Positions 8,409 to 18,030 of a stretch of 51,839 nucleotides of DNA are shown piece by piece; position 1 is the stretch's first letter, and each line of letters starts with the position of its first letter. The DNA comes from Nitrososphaerota archaeon. GTDB lineage: Archaea > Thermoproteota > Nitrososphaeria > Nitrososphaerales > Nitrosopumilaceae. The position numbers and the translations under genes were made by a program. Under the pieces are notes generated by a model, which saw only the letters and a program-made list of their open reading frames with translations, searched no databases and was not told the DNA's origin. The stretch covers positions 1 through 51,839 of the forward strand of contig JAGWGU010000006.1 in the NCBI GenBank assembly GCA_028867275.1. The letters run 5' to 3'.

Positions 8409-9416
8409 CTAGAGCTTATTTTTTATAAAATCAATAGACTTGACAGGGGTGGGATCCATCTTTGACAGAACAGCACGATAAATGGATACGTAATCCAACA
8501 AGTATACAAGATTTACAATTTTAGAAAGTATATTGCCATTTACTGAGTGCACTTCTCTGTATTCAATCTTATTTTTTACGAAGTATTCTTTGATTACTTT
8601 CCACAGCTCTTTGGTTTTGATGTAGTCGTCTTTTCCCTGTAATAAAATTGGCTTTACCACAGATGGTTTTTCCCATGCAACTATACCATTATGACATGCT
8701 TCAATTACATCCTCTGCAATTGCATGTAACTTAGCATTCTCTTGTAGAGAATTTTTAAACCTAATTGCAGCAGCCTGTAGACCAGATGGATAATAAATCA
8801 TAGGGATTCCAGACAACCATTTAGCCAGCACTAGTGCAGAATTGTCATCAATATTTGAAGATTGAATTTGTTTTTGTGTCTTTTTAAGAAGCATAATTGA
8901 TTCTAGAATATCATTTTTTTTTATAGGAATTAGATTTTCTAAAACATTCAAAATAGAATACAAGTAAGCAGGATATGAAGATCTTGGAGAATTTAACATC
9001 GGTATATGTACGTATTTTATTTTATTTTTTGTACAATATTTTTCCATTTTCCCTCCAGAGGAAAAAGCAACTAGTTTACATCCCATTTTTTTTGCATTGT
9101 CAAGAACAGTAAGTGTTTCTATCGTATTTCCAGAGACGCTTGTTGCAACAACTAGAGTTCTAGAATCAGCAGTTTTTGGAAGATGGTATCCCTTTACTAT
9201 AGACAGATGTAGGTTAGTTTTTGACACAATAGCTGAAAGTGTATCACCTATGGCTCCCGAACCTCCCATTCCGGTAAAAATAATCTGATTAATTCCTCCA
9301 AATTCAACTTTATCATAGTTTTTCATGTAGAATTCTTTTGCAATATTAGGCCAAGTATCATAGATTTTGTGTATACCGCTTTTGTCATATTTATCCAAAG
9401 TAGAAAGGTTAAACAA
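8409..9416 (-). CDS. Bifunctional phosphoglucose/phosphomannose isomerase
   Basis: 335-aa SIS-fold isomerase of the archaeal PGI/PMI family, interconverting glucose-6-P, fructose-6-P and mannose-6-P. The first SIS domain has FTGMGGSGAIGDTL near residue 48 and SVSGNTIETL near residue 94, the sugar-phosphate-binding serines. SPRSSYPAYLYSILNVL is typical of this family rather than of classical Pgi. The C-terminal SIS domain contains CHNGIVAWE. It supplies mannose-6-P for GDP-mannose and therefore for the gmd product, which explains its presence next to the glycan genes. The ATG start is conventional. Confidence 0.9.
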   Translation of the reverse strand: MFNLSTLDKYDKSGIHKIYDTWPNIAKEFYMKNYDKVEFGGINQIIFTGMGGSGAIGDTLSAIVSKTNLHLSIVKGYHLPKTADSRTLVVATSVSGNTIETLTVLDNAKKMGCKLVAFSSGGKMEKYCTKNKIKYVHIPMLNSPRSSYPAYLYSILNVLENLIPIKKNDILESIMLLKKTQKQIQSSNIDDNSALVLAKWLSGIPMIYYPSGLQAAAIRFKNSLQENAKLHAIAEDVIEACHNGIVAWEKPSVVKPILLQGKDDYIKTKELWKVIKEYFVKNKIEYREVHSVNGNILSKIVNLVYLLDYVSIYRAVLSKMDPTPVKSIDFIKNKL

Positions 9417-10015
9417 TGTTAGATCCTTGAAAAATTTGTTGTAATATAATGATTTATCATGACCCTAATGATAGAAATGTAAAGAAAAAATGAATATGGG
9501 TCATTAGAATTAGTAGAAATACAGAATCAAATACAGTTCCCAATATTTGCTAGTTGTATACAATTATTTTATACATCATATCGCTTGTTCTACAACAATT
9601 TTCTGGATATCACACGATTAACAAATATTTTCTTTATCATTGAAGATTTTCCACATTTTATTGGGTTACATGTTTTAGTAGAAAATCAAATTCCAGCATA
9701 TTTTGATATAATCTATGTGTGTAGTGTTCCCTCAATTGCATTAGGAGATGACAAGGTATCAAAAATGGCAATTTATAAGCAGATTTTTTTCATTTTTAAA
9801 CAATTTAAAAACAAATCGATGCATGAAACGTGATCTAAATCAATTTTTTTTTATTTTCCTACATTTAATAGAATTAACAATCATAAAACATTCAATTATT
9901 GAAAAAAATATAAAAATTTCACAAACGTCATCATAATTGATAAATATACTATTTTTGAAGAATGGTAGATTGAATAAACAAAATATTTCTGTTCTTACTA
10001 AGGGAGAATAAATTC
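9417..10015. other. AT-rich gap with promoter of the secreted protease and a possible gene remnant
   Basis: About 600 bp. The right end holds a TATA-like AAATATAC near 9942-9949 and a GGGAG 9 nt before the ATG at 10016. A plus-strand frame at 9585-9833 (82 aa, TTG start) contains FIGLHVLVENQIPAYFD, vaguely like the FGLHVLEAQ donor-site motif of GT4 enzymes. It has no rest of the fold, so it may be a relic of a glycosyltransferase or chance. I see no other gene. Confidence 0.4.
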
Positions 10016-13000
10016 ATGAAAATACCCTACAGGTATATAGTATTTCTTTTTATGGCAACAATTTTTGGTTGTTATCTGTTAGAAAATCACTCTTATGCCA
10101 CTGCAGTGTCTAATTTACCCTTTGACAACCAGACTTATTTTTATGATCATGATTTTACACTTACTATAAACGATCCAAATTCTGCAAGTGCAGGAATTAA
10201 GACTATCAAAGTTCTTGTGACTTCAGATGTAGACAGCCATCAATATCCACTTGATTTTGATTCCGCTTCTGGTAGCTACAAGAGTCTGCCAATAAATTTT
10301 ACAACTGTTAATAGTAGTACTAATTCAACATTAAAGATACCAGATCCTTCCACATCCCCGGTCATCAAAGCCTTCTATCCCAGTACAACTTTACTTGCAC
10401 AATCAACTATAATTGGTAGCAATTATGGAGCAGTTTGGCCTCCCACTCCCATGAGCCCACAACCTCTCTGGGGTAAAAACATTTACGACTGTTCCACATA
10501 TGGCGGAGATTCTGATAATGACGGAATATGTGATAATTGGGAAAACCAGACAAATTTTCATGGACTCCAAATTCCTTTCTTGGCTGGTGATACCGGATTT
10601 TGGACATTGCCATGTGATACTAGTGCAAACTATTCAAATGACCCATCTGGAGACCGCGTATGTCCAGGAAATGATATGCCAGATGTTTATGTCGAAGTTG
10701 ACTGGATGAAAGGACATGTTCCAGACCAAACTGCAATCAATGATGTTGTAAGAGCATTTACAAATGCACCTGTAAAAACATGTAATGCTGCAGGCATATG
10801 TAAGACAGGAGTAAGATTACATGTAATGATGGGTGAAGAAATTCCCTATCACAGAGATACTATAAGCGTGCCACAGGCTGCTCTGGCAGGAGGTTCAGGA
10901 GTACTCAATCCAACAGAGTTCGACCAAATAAAACAGGCATATTTTGGAACTGCTGCTGAACGAACCATTCCCGCAGGTTCTGGGTGGACATATAATGAAT
11001 ATCTGACATCAAAGAAACAAGTATTTCATTACGCATTATTTGCTCATTCACAAGCTGATGTCCCTACTTCTTCAGGAATTTCCGAGGCACCAGGAAATGA
11101 CATGGTAATATCATTGGGCAGATTTACAGGTGCAATTGGCAGCACTGACCAGCAAGAAGGAACATTCATGCATGAATTAGGCCACAACTTGGGATTACAA
11201 CATGGAGGTAATGTTCAACCTACTTCTACAAATCTTGATCCTGACAACTGCAAACCCAATTATCTGAGTGTAATGAATTATCTATTCCAATACAATGAAT
11301 CATTTCCAGTAAATAGACCGCTTGATTATTCTCATAACAAACTTACCACAATAAATGAAGGAAACATCAATGAAGAAACAGGGATAGGACCCAGCATTCC
11401 TCCTGATCTACAAACAGTTTACGGAGTTTCCAATGGTCAAATATACAAAATTACTAAAACTGATACATCAGGATATCAAAAATTATGGCTAACATTTGAT
11501 GGCAATCCTCTAGACAGCAGCGGAAATGGCCACAATGGAAATATCATAGGAAATGCTGCATACTCGACCACATCCAAGGTAGGCAGACAGTCATTTAGTT
11601 TTGATACTCAAACCAGGGTAGATTCTGGAAATCTTGGCTCATTTCCTGTACAAGGAACTATTTCTTTTTGGATGAATCCAGCAACTGTTGAAAACTATCG
11701 TAATCCTCTGACTACAAATTATAATGGGGGCAATGCCGGCGTCAGATTTGAAGAGTCAGGAACAGGAAATTTTGTAGTAGTAGTTGCAAATGATGCAGGC
11801 ACGTATGGGATCCATTCCTTTACAACAAATGGAATAGCTGCAAACACATGGTATCATGTTGTCTTGACATGGGACGCAACTACAAACAATGTCAAAGGAT
11901 ATCTGAATAATGTCAAGGTGTTTGATGAATCTCAAGTGTATTGGCCTACAACAATTCCAGACTTTGCAGTGGGTACTGGATTTAATACAGATTCCATAAG
12001 GCAATGGAACGGTTTGATAGATGATGTGCAGATGTGGAATTACCCATTATCACAAACCGATGTAACTAACATGTTCAATGGACAGCAAAAAGGAATTGAT
12101 GCCGATAATAATGGTATCATAAATACCAACACATCTACTACCGTATTTGACATCAACAAAATAGCACAAAGCGGATGCGATGGAACAGAACTCAATCCAA
12201 ACATTTTAACAGGTTTTGATGATTGGAGCAATCTCCAATACAACTCAAAGACAGTTTCAAGTTGGTTAGATGGAATACGAGTGTATACTTCAGATACCAC
12301 AAACACCTCAGAAACTATCCCAGTAGTTACACATGAAACTGTCCCCCAAGTGAGATTCATTGATTTCTCAGATTCCAATGCCACCATGATCACCCCCCAA
12401 ACATTTGACAATCTTTTATCCCAAACGCCAACCTCAAAACCATACGGAATATTTGAATACAACAAACCACACCTTCAGCCAACTAAGGAATTATCAGACA
12501 GATTGGAACAGTGGCTACAAACATGGGGATGGAAACTAAAGAGCCATGGAGTATACTACCTTCCAAAGGAAGTCACTTTGGGTGATGTCAAGGGATTCCG
12601 TCAGGACAGGGTCTCAAATATAGATTATAGTATCCAAAACCTACCAGACTCTGTATTTTACAATGCAGCTGACAATAAACTCGTCTTACACAATGACCTA
12701 ACTACAGTTATTGGACACATTATGAACGACAGTTTGTATGATGCCTTGCATAAACTACTTGATACAAAGAACGACGTACAACAATTCATAATTGATCCAA
12801 GCTCAAAATCTTTCATAGTATCAAAAATAGATTCAGACATACAGTCATTGAAGATAGCTTCAACAGTATCAGCGCCACTGTCTTGTCCTGCTACAATAGA
12901 ATTAGACAAGAAAGTATACACATGGACTGACCGTGTCTACATTACCGTAGTAGCACCATGTCACAACTTTGATCCAAACCTTATTGATACAATTGGAGAC

Positions 13001-13999
13001 AATAATGAAAACAAGGTTACTGTATCAACTAGAGGCAACAGTCTCAGCCCATACAAATTGGTTGAGACTGGAGTCGACACAGGCATCTTCACTGGATACG
13101 TCATCCTACAAGGTGACAAGTCCATCAAGGATGCAGGTGGAGTTGACGGAAGCGGCTTACAGCCAACAGGACAACAAGGTGTAGTCTCGGGTAGCGGTCC
13201 AACAGACGGATTCTTACCAGCAACCGAACAGGACGGTGTATCAGTATCATTTGAATTTGCAAAAGATCAAACGGTTACAGCATCAGCTTTGATCCGATGG
13301 AACATTGGTGAAATCAAGTGGTTAGAGGCAAGCTACCCAGCCAACGGCCAAGGAGTATTGCAGATAGTTGACCCAGACATGAATCTTAATCCAAAGGCAG
13401 TTGACAAGTTTGACACCAACGTATGGTCTGATTCTGATTCCGGCGGCATCAAGCTAACTATGACAGAGACTGGTGAAGATACAGGAATCTTCCAAGGTAC
13501 AGTGTACTTTACCACAAACTTCCAGTCATCTGGAAACAGACTCCATGTTGCTGATGGAGATACAGTTACAGGAGAATACAAGGATAGAACCTTGCCACCG
13601 CCATACACACCATCTGATCAGTTACGTTTAACAGCATCAACCATCATAGGCGTACCAAAGATATCAACAAACAATCCAAGAATTGTTGATAGTGTTGGAA
13701 ATGCAGTAACACTGCCACAGCTTGGTCATCAAATTAACATAGTATATGACATGACAAATAATCAGACATCTGATCAATCATTTGCACGTCTGGTACAGAT
13801 ACAAGATGAAAACGGCGTGACTGTATCAAGTTCTTGGATTACAGGCACCTTGACTGCAGGTCAAACCCTAAATCCAGCAACATCGTGGACACCACAAGCA
13901 TCTGGTACATACATGGTTACAATTTTCACGTATAAAGATCAAACTAATTCAATCTTGCTTAGTTCGCCTCTAACACTCAAAGTCATGGTATCAAAATGA
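10016..13999 (+). CDS. Large secreted metzincin-like metalloprotease with an inserted LamG domain
   Basis: 1327 aa with an N-terminal signal peptide or anchor (MKIPYRYIVFLFMATIFGCYL). A zinc site HELGHNLGLQHGG lies near residues 386-398, with a Met-turn SVMNYL near 418-423: the metzincin layout HExxHxxGxxH plus Met. Upstream DSDNDGICD looks like a calcium loop. A concanavalin/LamG-like module occupies about residues 490-680 (LTFDGNPLDSSGNGHNG, ISFWMNPATV, DDVQMWNYPLS). The sequence then resumes with GFDDWSNLQYN, which I believe belongs to the peptidase region, so LamG looks inserted. Near residues 1021 and 1155 the repeats ETGVDTGIFTG and ETGEDTGIFQG are shared with the next gene. The C-terminus resembles a CARDB/Ig-like domain. 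It probably acts on surface or extracellular protein. A Shine-Dalgarno GGGAG precedes the ATG. Confidence 0.88.
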   Translation: MKIPYRYIVFLFMATIFGCYLLENHSYATAVSNLPFDNQTYFYDHDFTLTINDPNSASAGIKTIKVLVTSDVDSHQYPLDFDSASGSYKSLPINFTTVNSSTNSTLKIPDPSTSPVIKAFYPSTTLLAQSTIIGSNYGAVWPPTPMSPQPLWGKNIYDCSTYGGDSDNDGICDNWENQTNFHGLQIPFLAGDTGFWTLPCDTSANYSNDPSGDRVCPGNDMPDVYVEVDWMKGHVPDQTAINDVVRAFTNAPVKTCNAAGICKTGVRLHVMMGEEIPYHRDTISVPQAALAGGSGVLNPTEFDQIKQAYFGTAAERTIPAGSGWTYNEYLTSKKQVFHYALFAHSQADVPTSSGISEAPGNDMVISLGRFTGAIGSTDQQEGTFMHELGHNLGLQHGGNVQPTSTNLDPDNCKPNYLSVMNYLFQYNESFPVNRPLDYSHNKLTTINEGNINEETGIGPSIPPDLQTVYGVSNGQIYKITKTDTSGYQKLWLTFDGNPLDSSGNGHNGNIIGNAAYSTTSKVGRQSFSFDTQTRVDSGNLGSFPVQGTISFWMNPATVENYRNPLTTNYNGGNAGVRFEESGTGNFVVVVANDAGTYGIHSFTTNGIAANTWYHVVLTWDATTNNVKGYLNNVKVFDESQVYWPTTIPDFAVGTGFNTDSIRQWNGLIDDVQMWNYPLSQTDVTNMFNGQQKGIDADNNGIINTNTSTTVFDINKIAQSGCDGTELNPNILTGFDDWSNLQYNSKTVSSWLDGIRVYTSDTTNTSETIPVVTHETVPQVRFIDFSDSNATMITPQTFDNLLSQTPTSKPYGIFEYNKPHLQPTKELSDRLEQWLQTWGWKLKSHGVYYLPKEVTLGDVKGFRQDRVSNIDYSIQNLPDSVFYNAADNKLVLHNDLTTVIGHIMNDSLYDALHKLLDTKNDVQQFIIDPSSKSFIVSKIDSDIQSLKIASTVSAPLSCPATIELDKKVYTWTDRVYITVVAPCHNFDPNLIDTIGDNNENKVTVSTRGNSLSPYKLVETGVDTGIFTGYVILQGDKSIKDAGGVDGSGLQPTGQQGVVSGSGPTDGFLPATEQDGVSVSFEFAKDQTVTASALIRWNIGEIKWLEASYPANGQGVLQIVDPDMNLNPKAVDKFDTNVWSDSDSGGIKLTMTETGEDTGIFQGTVYFTTNFQSSGNRLHVADGDTVTGEYKDRTLPPPYTPSDQLRLTASTIIGVPKISTNNPRIVDSVGNAVTLPQLGHQINIVYDMTNNQTSDQSFARLVQIQDENGVTVSSSWITGTLTAGQTLNPATSWTPQASGTYMVTIFTYKDQTNSILLSSPLTLKVMVSK

Positions 14000-14044
14000 G
14001 ATGAGTTCATAGCTGGATGCAAAATACAATTCATAATTTTATAC

Positions 14045-14069
14045 TTTACTTTCATATAATGAAAGTAAA
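14045..14069. terminator. Perfect 11-bp inverted repeat with 3-nt loop between two secreted-protein genes
   Basis: TTTACTTTCAT (14045-14055), ATA, then ATGAAAGTAAA (14059-14069). It lies 46 nt after the protease stop and 50 nt before the next start. It could end the first transcript as a hairpin, although archaeal termination mostly relies on U-tracts. It could equally be an operator for the second gene. Confidence 0.5.
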
Positions 14070-14118
14070 TTATTAACAGTACAATCTATTATTATCATTC
14101 ATGGTAAAGTGAGATTAA

Positions 14119-15867
14119 ATGACTAGTTCAACGAACATAAGAAAGGTAATCAGTTATTGTACAATTTCAGTTTTAGTCTATGCTATAATTTTATTTACCA
14201 ACGCACCAACAGCAAAGGCAGATCCGCTAAATGTTGTCGAGTTTACATCCCCTGGCGGTGTAACATTAAATGACAATGCATTTTTTGACGTAAAAGAATC
14301 TGGTGCAGATATAGATTGTTCTGAAAAAGGAGCTGGACCAATCTCTGTTACAATAAAATCCATCAAGCCAGATACCACTGTTAGAGACACCATCACACTT
14401 CAGGCAATAGAGATTAATGATCCAACACCAGGTCTTAGAACCCCAACCAGCAACACATGCATATTTGGGAACACGTTTCTCTATTTCTCACCAGATAATC
14501 AACGGTTTCCAATAGAATCAACTGTAACAATAACACAAACAGACACAAGTGGAGGAAAGGCTACTAATGGAGTTGTTGACACCATATCAGTGACAGTAAC
14601 ATCTACATCAACTCCTGGTGGAACATCACTTACACTAACAGAGACAGGTACTAACACAGGAATATTTCAAGGAAAGATCAAGTTTACTGCAGGAGCTACC
14701 GTAACAAATAGTGCACTCCATGTTTCAGCGGGAGACATCATTACAATAAATTACCATTCAATTTTATCATACGGTCAAATCCAGCCAAGCCCCAATGGTA
14801 GTGCAGGTTTGCTTGTAGCAGATGTTGGTGATACAATCCAAGCTACATACAACGGATTTTCAGGAACCACTACGGTATGTGTTTGTAGCGGACCAGGTGG
14901 AGGCGGTGGAGGATTGATTCGTCCAGGCCTTGTACTGGATATAGTAGCAGCATTGGGATCCATTGGAGGCTCGCCGTATGTAGTACAGCCTCCCTCGTTT
15001 GGAGGCCTTGGATACCATTTTTCTGATGGCCTTACATTTACCCAAGGGAACAACAAGACCATACACGACATTTCACACTACAACCAGGAGCTGCCAAGAC
15101 AGGTAATGGTTGCAGGAGACAAGGTCAACATGACATTCAAGACGTATGAGAGCTATTATTCCGAGGGTGTCATCCACATGGGATTGTACCTCATTCCAAG
15201 AGGACATGACATGATAACTCCAAAAAGTATCGCCTCTATAGAGTGGGACAAGGGAGAGCCTGCCAAGATCAAGGATCCTAACCACATATTGTCTAATGTC
15301 AATGCATCTTCAAGCTCCGACGGCAAGTTCCAGTATACACAATTTGTATTTACTCCAGCAAAGTCATATGATAAAATGTCATTTCTTGTAAGGGCATGGA
15401 ATGATCACCGGTATGATACAGATACCAGGATACATGATGCAATGGAAACACCGCAGATCATAAACTCCACTTTACCGTATGGTACCATCAAGTATGACAA
15501 CTTTTCAGATTTACAGCAAGCATTGTACAAGGACCAGTTTTACAAGCCAGAGATTTTGTCCCACATTCATGACACAGGTTCAGTCTTTTCTAGTCAGCAA
15601 GGAAAGGTCTATTGGTTGTACGATACAGTAAACCATTTTGTAACGCTAGTCATATCAGATGAAAATGACAACGAGCTGTTTTCCCACAAGTCACCGCTCC
15701 AGCCCTATGATATCGAAAAGAAAGGTGACTATCAATTCATGTACTTTACAGTCAAACAGCTGAATAGATGGGACACAAATCAAATACAAAAGGCAATGAA
15801 GACAGAGGAAGAAAAGGCATTGTCAGTGGCTATAGAAAAAAGAATAATGCCACAGAGCAATTGGTAA
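14119..15867 (+). CDS. Secreted cell-surface protein with TGIFQG-type repeat domain
   Basis: 582 aa. The N-terminal hydrophobic stretch ends at PTAKADPLN and looks like a signal peptide with an AxA site. Residues about 30-250 are beta-rich and contain LTETGTNTGIFQGKI, the same domain signature as in the C-terminus of the upstream protease. A glycine-rich hinge (PGGGGGG, about residue 258) separates this from a roughly 300-residue C-terminal region. That region has GLGYHFSDGLTFTQGN and SFLVRAWNDHRYDTDTRIH, which I cannot assign. It ends in a charged helix with no membrane anchor. It probably associates with the S-layer or cell surface; the pairing with the protease suggests a common process. 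Downstream it converges with the regulatory genes. Confidence 0.85.
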   Translation: MTSSTNIRKVISYCTISVLVYAIILFTNAPTAKADPLNVVEFTSPGGVTLNDNAFFDVKESGADIDCSEKGAGPISVTIKSIKPDTTVRDTITLQAIEINDPTPGLRTPTSNTCIFGNTFLYFSPDNQRFPIESTVTITQTDTSGGKATNGVVDTISVTVTSTSTPGGTSLTLTETGTNTGIFQGKIKFTAGATVTNSALHVSAGDIITINYHSILSYGQIQPSPNGSAGLLVADVGDTIQATYNGFSGTTTVCVCSGPGGGGGGLIRPGLVLDIVAALGSIGGSPYVVQPPSFGGLGYHFSDGLTFTQGNNKTIHDISHYNQELPRQVMVAGDKVNMTFKTYESYYSEGVIHMGLYLIPRGHDMITPKSIASIEWDKGEPAKIKDPNHILSNVNASSSSDGKFQYTQFVFTPAKSYDKMSFLVRAWNDHRYDTDTRIHDAMETPQIINSTLPYGTIKYDNFSDLQQALYKDQFYKPEILSHIHDTGSVFSSQQGKVYWLYDTVNHFVTLVISDENDNELFSHKSPLQPYDIEKKGDYQFMYFTVKQLNRWDTNQIQKAMKTEEEKALSVAIEKRIMPQSNW

Positions 15868-15914
15868 CTAGTCTACCATCCAGTATAATATCCCAAGTAA
15901 ATTTCAAAGATTGT

Positions 15915-16154
15915 TCAATAAACAAGAATTGGAGAAGAGATCAGTGTAGTTGTGGCACGAATCTTTTCTATACTTCTTATCTTGGAAGAAATGACTTCCC
16001 GCAAGGACTCGGCAGAGTCTGCTACTATCTTTACAATGACGTCATAGTTTCCACAGGTGGGCTGGACTTCTTTTACCTCAGATATGGATCTTAGCGAGTC
16101 CACCAATGATTCGGTACAGTCTTCGCATGTTATCATCACAAATGCACTCTCCAT
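15915..16154 (-). CDS. Stand-alone Lrp/AsnC ligand-binding (RAM) domain protein
   Basis: 79 aa from the chosen ATG: MESAFVMITCEDC ... SEVKEVQPTCGNYDVIVKI ... SIEKIRATTTLI. This is the complete alpha-beta RAM fold of Lrp/AsnC regulators without any DNA-binding helix-turn-helix. Such proteins form oligomers that bind amino acids or modulate full-length Lrp paralogues. The open frame extends upstream to a TTG at 16247, 1 nt after the cyclase stop, but the extra 31 residues do not look like the fold. Alternative ATGs at 16181 and 16205 exist and no clear Shine-Dalgarno decides. Probably cotranscribed with the cyclase homologue. Confidence 0.82.
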   Translation of the reverse strand: MESAFVMITCEDCTESLVDSLRSISEVKEVQPTCGNYDVIVKIVADSAESLREVISSKIRSIEKIRATTTLISSPILVY

Positions 16155-16248
16155 GTATCTTGGAATATCAGATGATTCCATGCATATAGTTCCAGTCCAT
16201 GACATATTGCTACGCCTTGTAATTCCAGCTAAGTATTTTCCATCCAAG

Positions 16249-16977
16249 CTAACTCATCTCTTTTCTGCAAAGAGAATACACCGGATAGTCAAGCCTTACG
16301 CCAACAGAAAAGCCAACCAGAGAATGAAACCCATATCCCTTGAACTGTCTTGCTATCTGGTACAGGTCTCCACCTACAACAGTACTGTTTGGCATGGCAA
16401 TTCCGTTTATCTTGGCACATGTGTTTACAGTTGGACCAAATATGTCCTCACATGCAGAGACAGAAGACTTTGCGATTGTCAATTTTCCATAGTCAGAGCT
16501 TACCCTGTAACTTACAGGTGGCAGACCATACTCTGCCATGAGCCTGTTTATCTCTCCATATGATTCCACCATGGCAAGGCTGCACTCTAGGGAAGTTTGT
16601 ACCGAGGTTGTATCCTCTGCATCACAAGTGTCAGGAAAATAATACAGTATACTGTCCCCAATGTTTTTTATCACAACTGCGCCAAACTCTTTTGCAATCT
16701 CTGCCATGGAATTTAGGTAAATCCTATAATATTCACACATTCTGGAATTTTCCAGGTTTGCAGTAATCTTGGTCGAGTTTACCATGTCGACAATTCCCAT
16801 GCAGTAGCTCCTCTGGGTGCCGCAAAATGATATCTCTCCATGCACTGCAGCCCTGATCTTTGCTATAATACCCTCGATTCTGAACCGCTCAATCTTGTTT
16901 CCAAAGGGCACATTAAGAGTACTCATCAATGGTATGGAGGGTATCTTGACAGATATTGTTGATTTAGCTTGTATCAC
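16249..16977 (-). CDS. Class III adenylate/guanylate cyclase homology-domain protein
   Basis: 242 aa. After a roughly 50-residue N-terminal extension, the catalytic domain shows IVDMVNSTK (first metal Asp), KNIGDSILYYFP (second metal Asp) and EDIFGPTVNTCAKI, the GPxVNxAxR region. There the transition-state Asn is kept but Arg is replaced by Lys. No receiver, HAMP or transmembrane segment is present, so it is cytoplasmic. GTG start at 16975-16977, with a TATA-like CCTATTTTAG about 27 nt upstream fitting a leaderless transcript. It precedes the RAM-domain gene on the same strand. Whether it makes cAMP or cGMP, or has become a nucleotide sensor, is undetermined. Confidence 0.82.
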   Translation of the reverse strand: MIQAKSTISVKIPSIPLMSTLNVPFGNKIERFRIEGIIAKIRAAVHGEISFCGTQRSYCMGIVDMVNSTKITANLENSRMCEYYRIYLNSMAEIAKEFGAVVIKNIGDSILYYFPDTCDAEDTTSVQTSLECSLAMVESYGEINRLMAEYGLPPVSYRVSSDYGKLTIAKSSVSACEDIFGPTVNTCAKINGIAMPNSTVVGGDLYQIARQFKGYGFHSLVGFSVGVRLDYPVYSLCRKEMS

Positions 16978-17209
16978 AAATGCTTAGCTAAATCGTCTAG
17001 TCTTTCTAAAATAGGATTCTGGGTATAACAATGCATGAAAAAAGTGCTTGCAACGGAGTGTCAGGGTTGCGGTTCAAGAGACGCCCAGATTATTTTCATT
17101 CCCCAATACAGGGGATTTAGGGGATTTTGTTTTCGTTGCGACACCAACTGGCCCGAGTCGTGATGGTACCGTGATAACCTTTAGATTGTTACAATGCAAA
17201 GACACCATA

Positions 17210-18016
17210 ATGAAACCAGGATATGAAAAGACTGCAAATGATTTTCTAGAACTTGCAAGCGAGCAGCGCCTGGCAATTTTACTAAAACTACAAGACGGAC
17301 CTGTCAAGGTATCTTTCATAGCAAAAGAGTTAGAGGCAACAGTGCCAGAGGTGTACAGAAACTTTGAGAGGCTAGTCAAGGCAGACCTGATTGAAAAAAA
17401 CCCAGACGGCAGCTATGGCATCACAACCACAGGAAAGATACTGTGCTCCCAGGTGTCACTCATTGGTTTTCTGTCTGCAAACAAGAAGTATTTCAAAAAC
17501 CACGATCTTGACTTGCTGCCGCAAAAGTACATCCAAAGGATGGGCGCACTGGAAAAAGGCGACACCGTAAAAGGCTTTGTCAAGGTTCAGGAAAAGTGGA
17601 AGGAGATCTATAGTGATGCAGAAAAATACATTTACAATATTTTATTTGAGGTTCCCTATACGCCTGACCTCATGGAGTTGCTTGTCAAAAAGATTAATTC
17701 CGGAGTAAAGGTCCAGTCAATATTTTCAGAATCGGCAGTCATACCAAAGGAGAGAAAGCAAGCATTTGACAGGCTGGGATTTAAGGACCTGATACAGCAG
17801 GGAAAGATTGAGCGAAAGATGCAGCAGGATACAAAGACCATAGTAATACTAAACGAAAAAGAAGCTGGAGTCATGTTTCCCTCTTCAGGCGGAGATGTAG
17901 ACATGAGTGAGGCATTTTTCTCAACGGACAAGGAATTTCACGAGTGGTGCCTTGATTATTTCAAGGACTGTTGGGAACATGCAGGACCATTTCGGGAAAC
18001 AAAGCTAAAAGAATAA
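17210..18016 (+). CDS. Winged-helix transcriptional regulator with DUF1724 (FilR1-type) domain
   Basis: 268 aa. Residues 1-75 form an ArsR-like winged helix (NDFLELASEQRLAILLKL, KVSFIAKELEATVPEVYRNFERL, DGSYGITTTGK). Residues about 100-260 match the DUF1724/FilR1-type C-terminal domain found with archaeal HTH regulators (YIYNILFEVPY, VKVQSIFSE, TDKEFHEWCLDYFKDCWEHA). The frame is open back to a TTG at 17048, but that extension is low-complexity and not family-like. A TATA-like CCTTTAGATT about 27 nt before the ATG at 17210 supports the shorter, leaderless form. Divergent from the cyclase gene; ends 14 bp from the convergent MEDS gene. Target genes unknown. Confidence 0.85.
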   Translation: MKPGYEKTANDFLELASEQRLAILLKLQDGPVKVSFIAKELEATVPEVYRNFERLVKADLIEKNPDGSYGITTTGKILCSQVSLIGFLSANKKYFKNHDLDLLPQKYIQRMGALEKGDTVKGFVKVQEKWKEIYSDAEKYIYNILFEVPYTPDLMELLVKKINSGVKVQSIFSESAVIPKERKQAFDRLGFKDLIQQGKIERKMQQDTKTIVILNEKEAGVMFPSSGGDVDMSEAFFSTDKEFHEWCLDYFKDCWEHAGPFRETKLKE

Positions 18017-18030
18017 TTTATTTAAAAAAA

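Noticed and set aside
17048-17209. N-terminal extension of the DUF1724 regulator from a TTG at 17048
   Set aside because: The extra 54 residues are low-complexity and not family-like, and a TATA-like element inside the extension fits the ATG at 17210.
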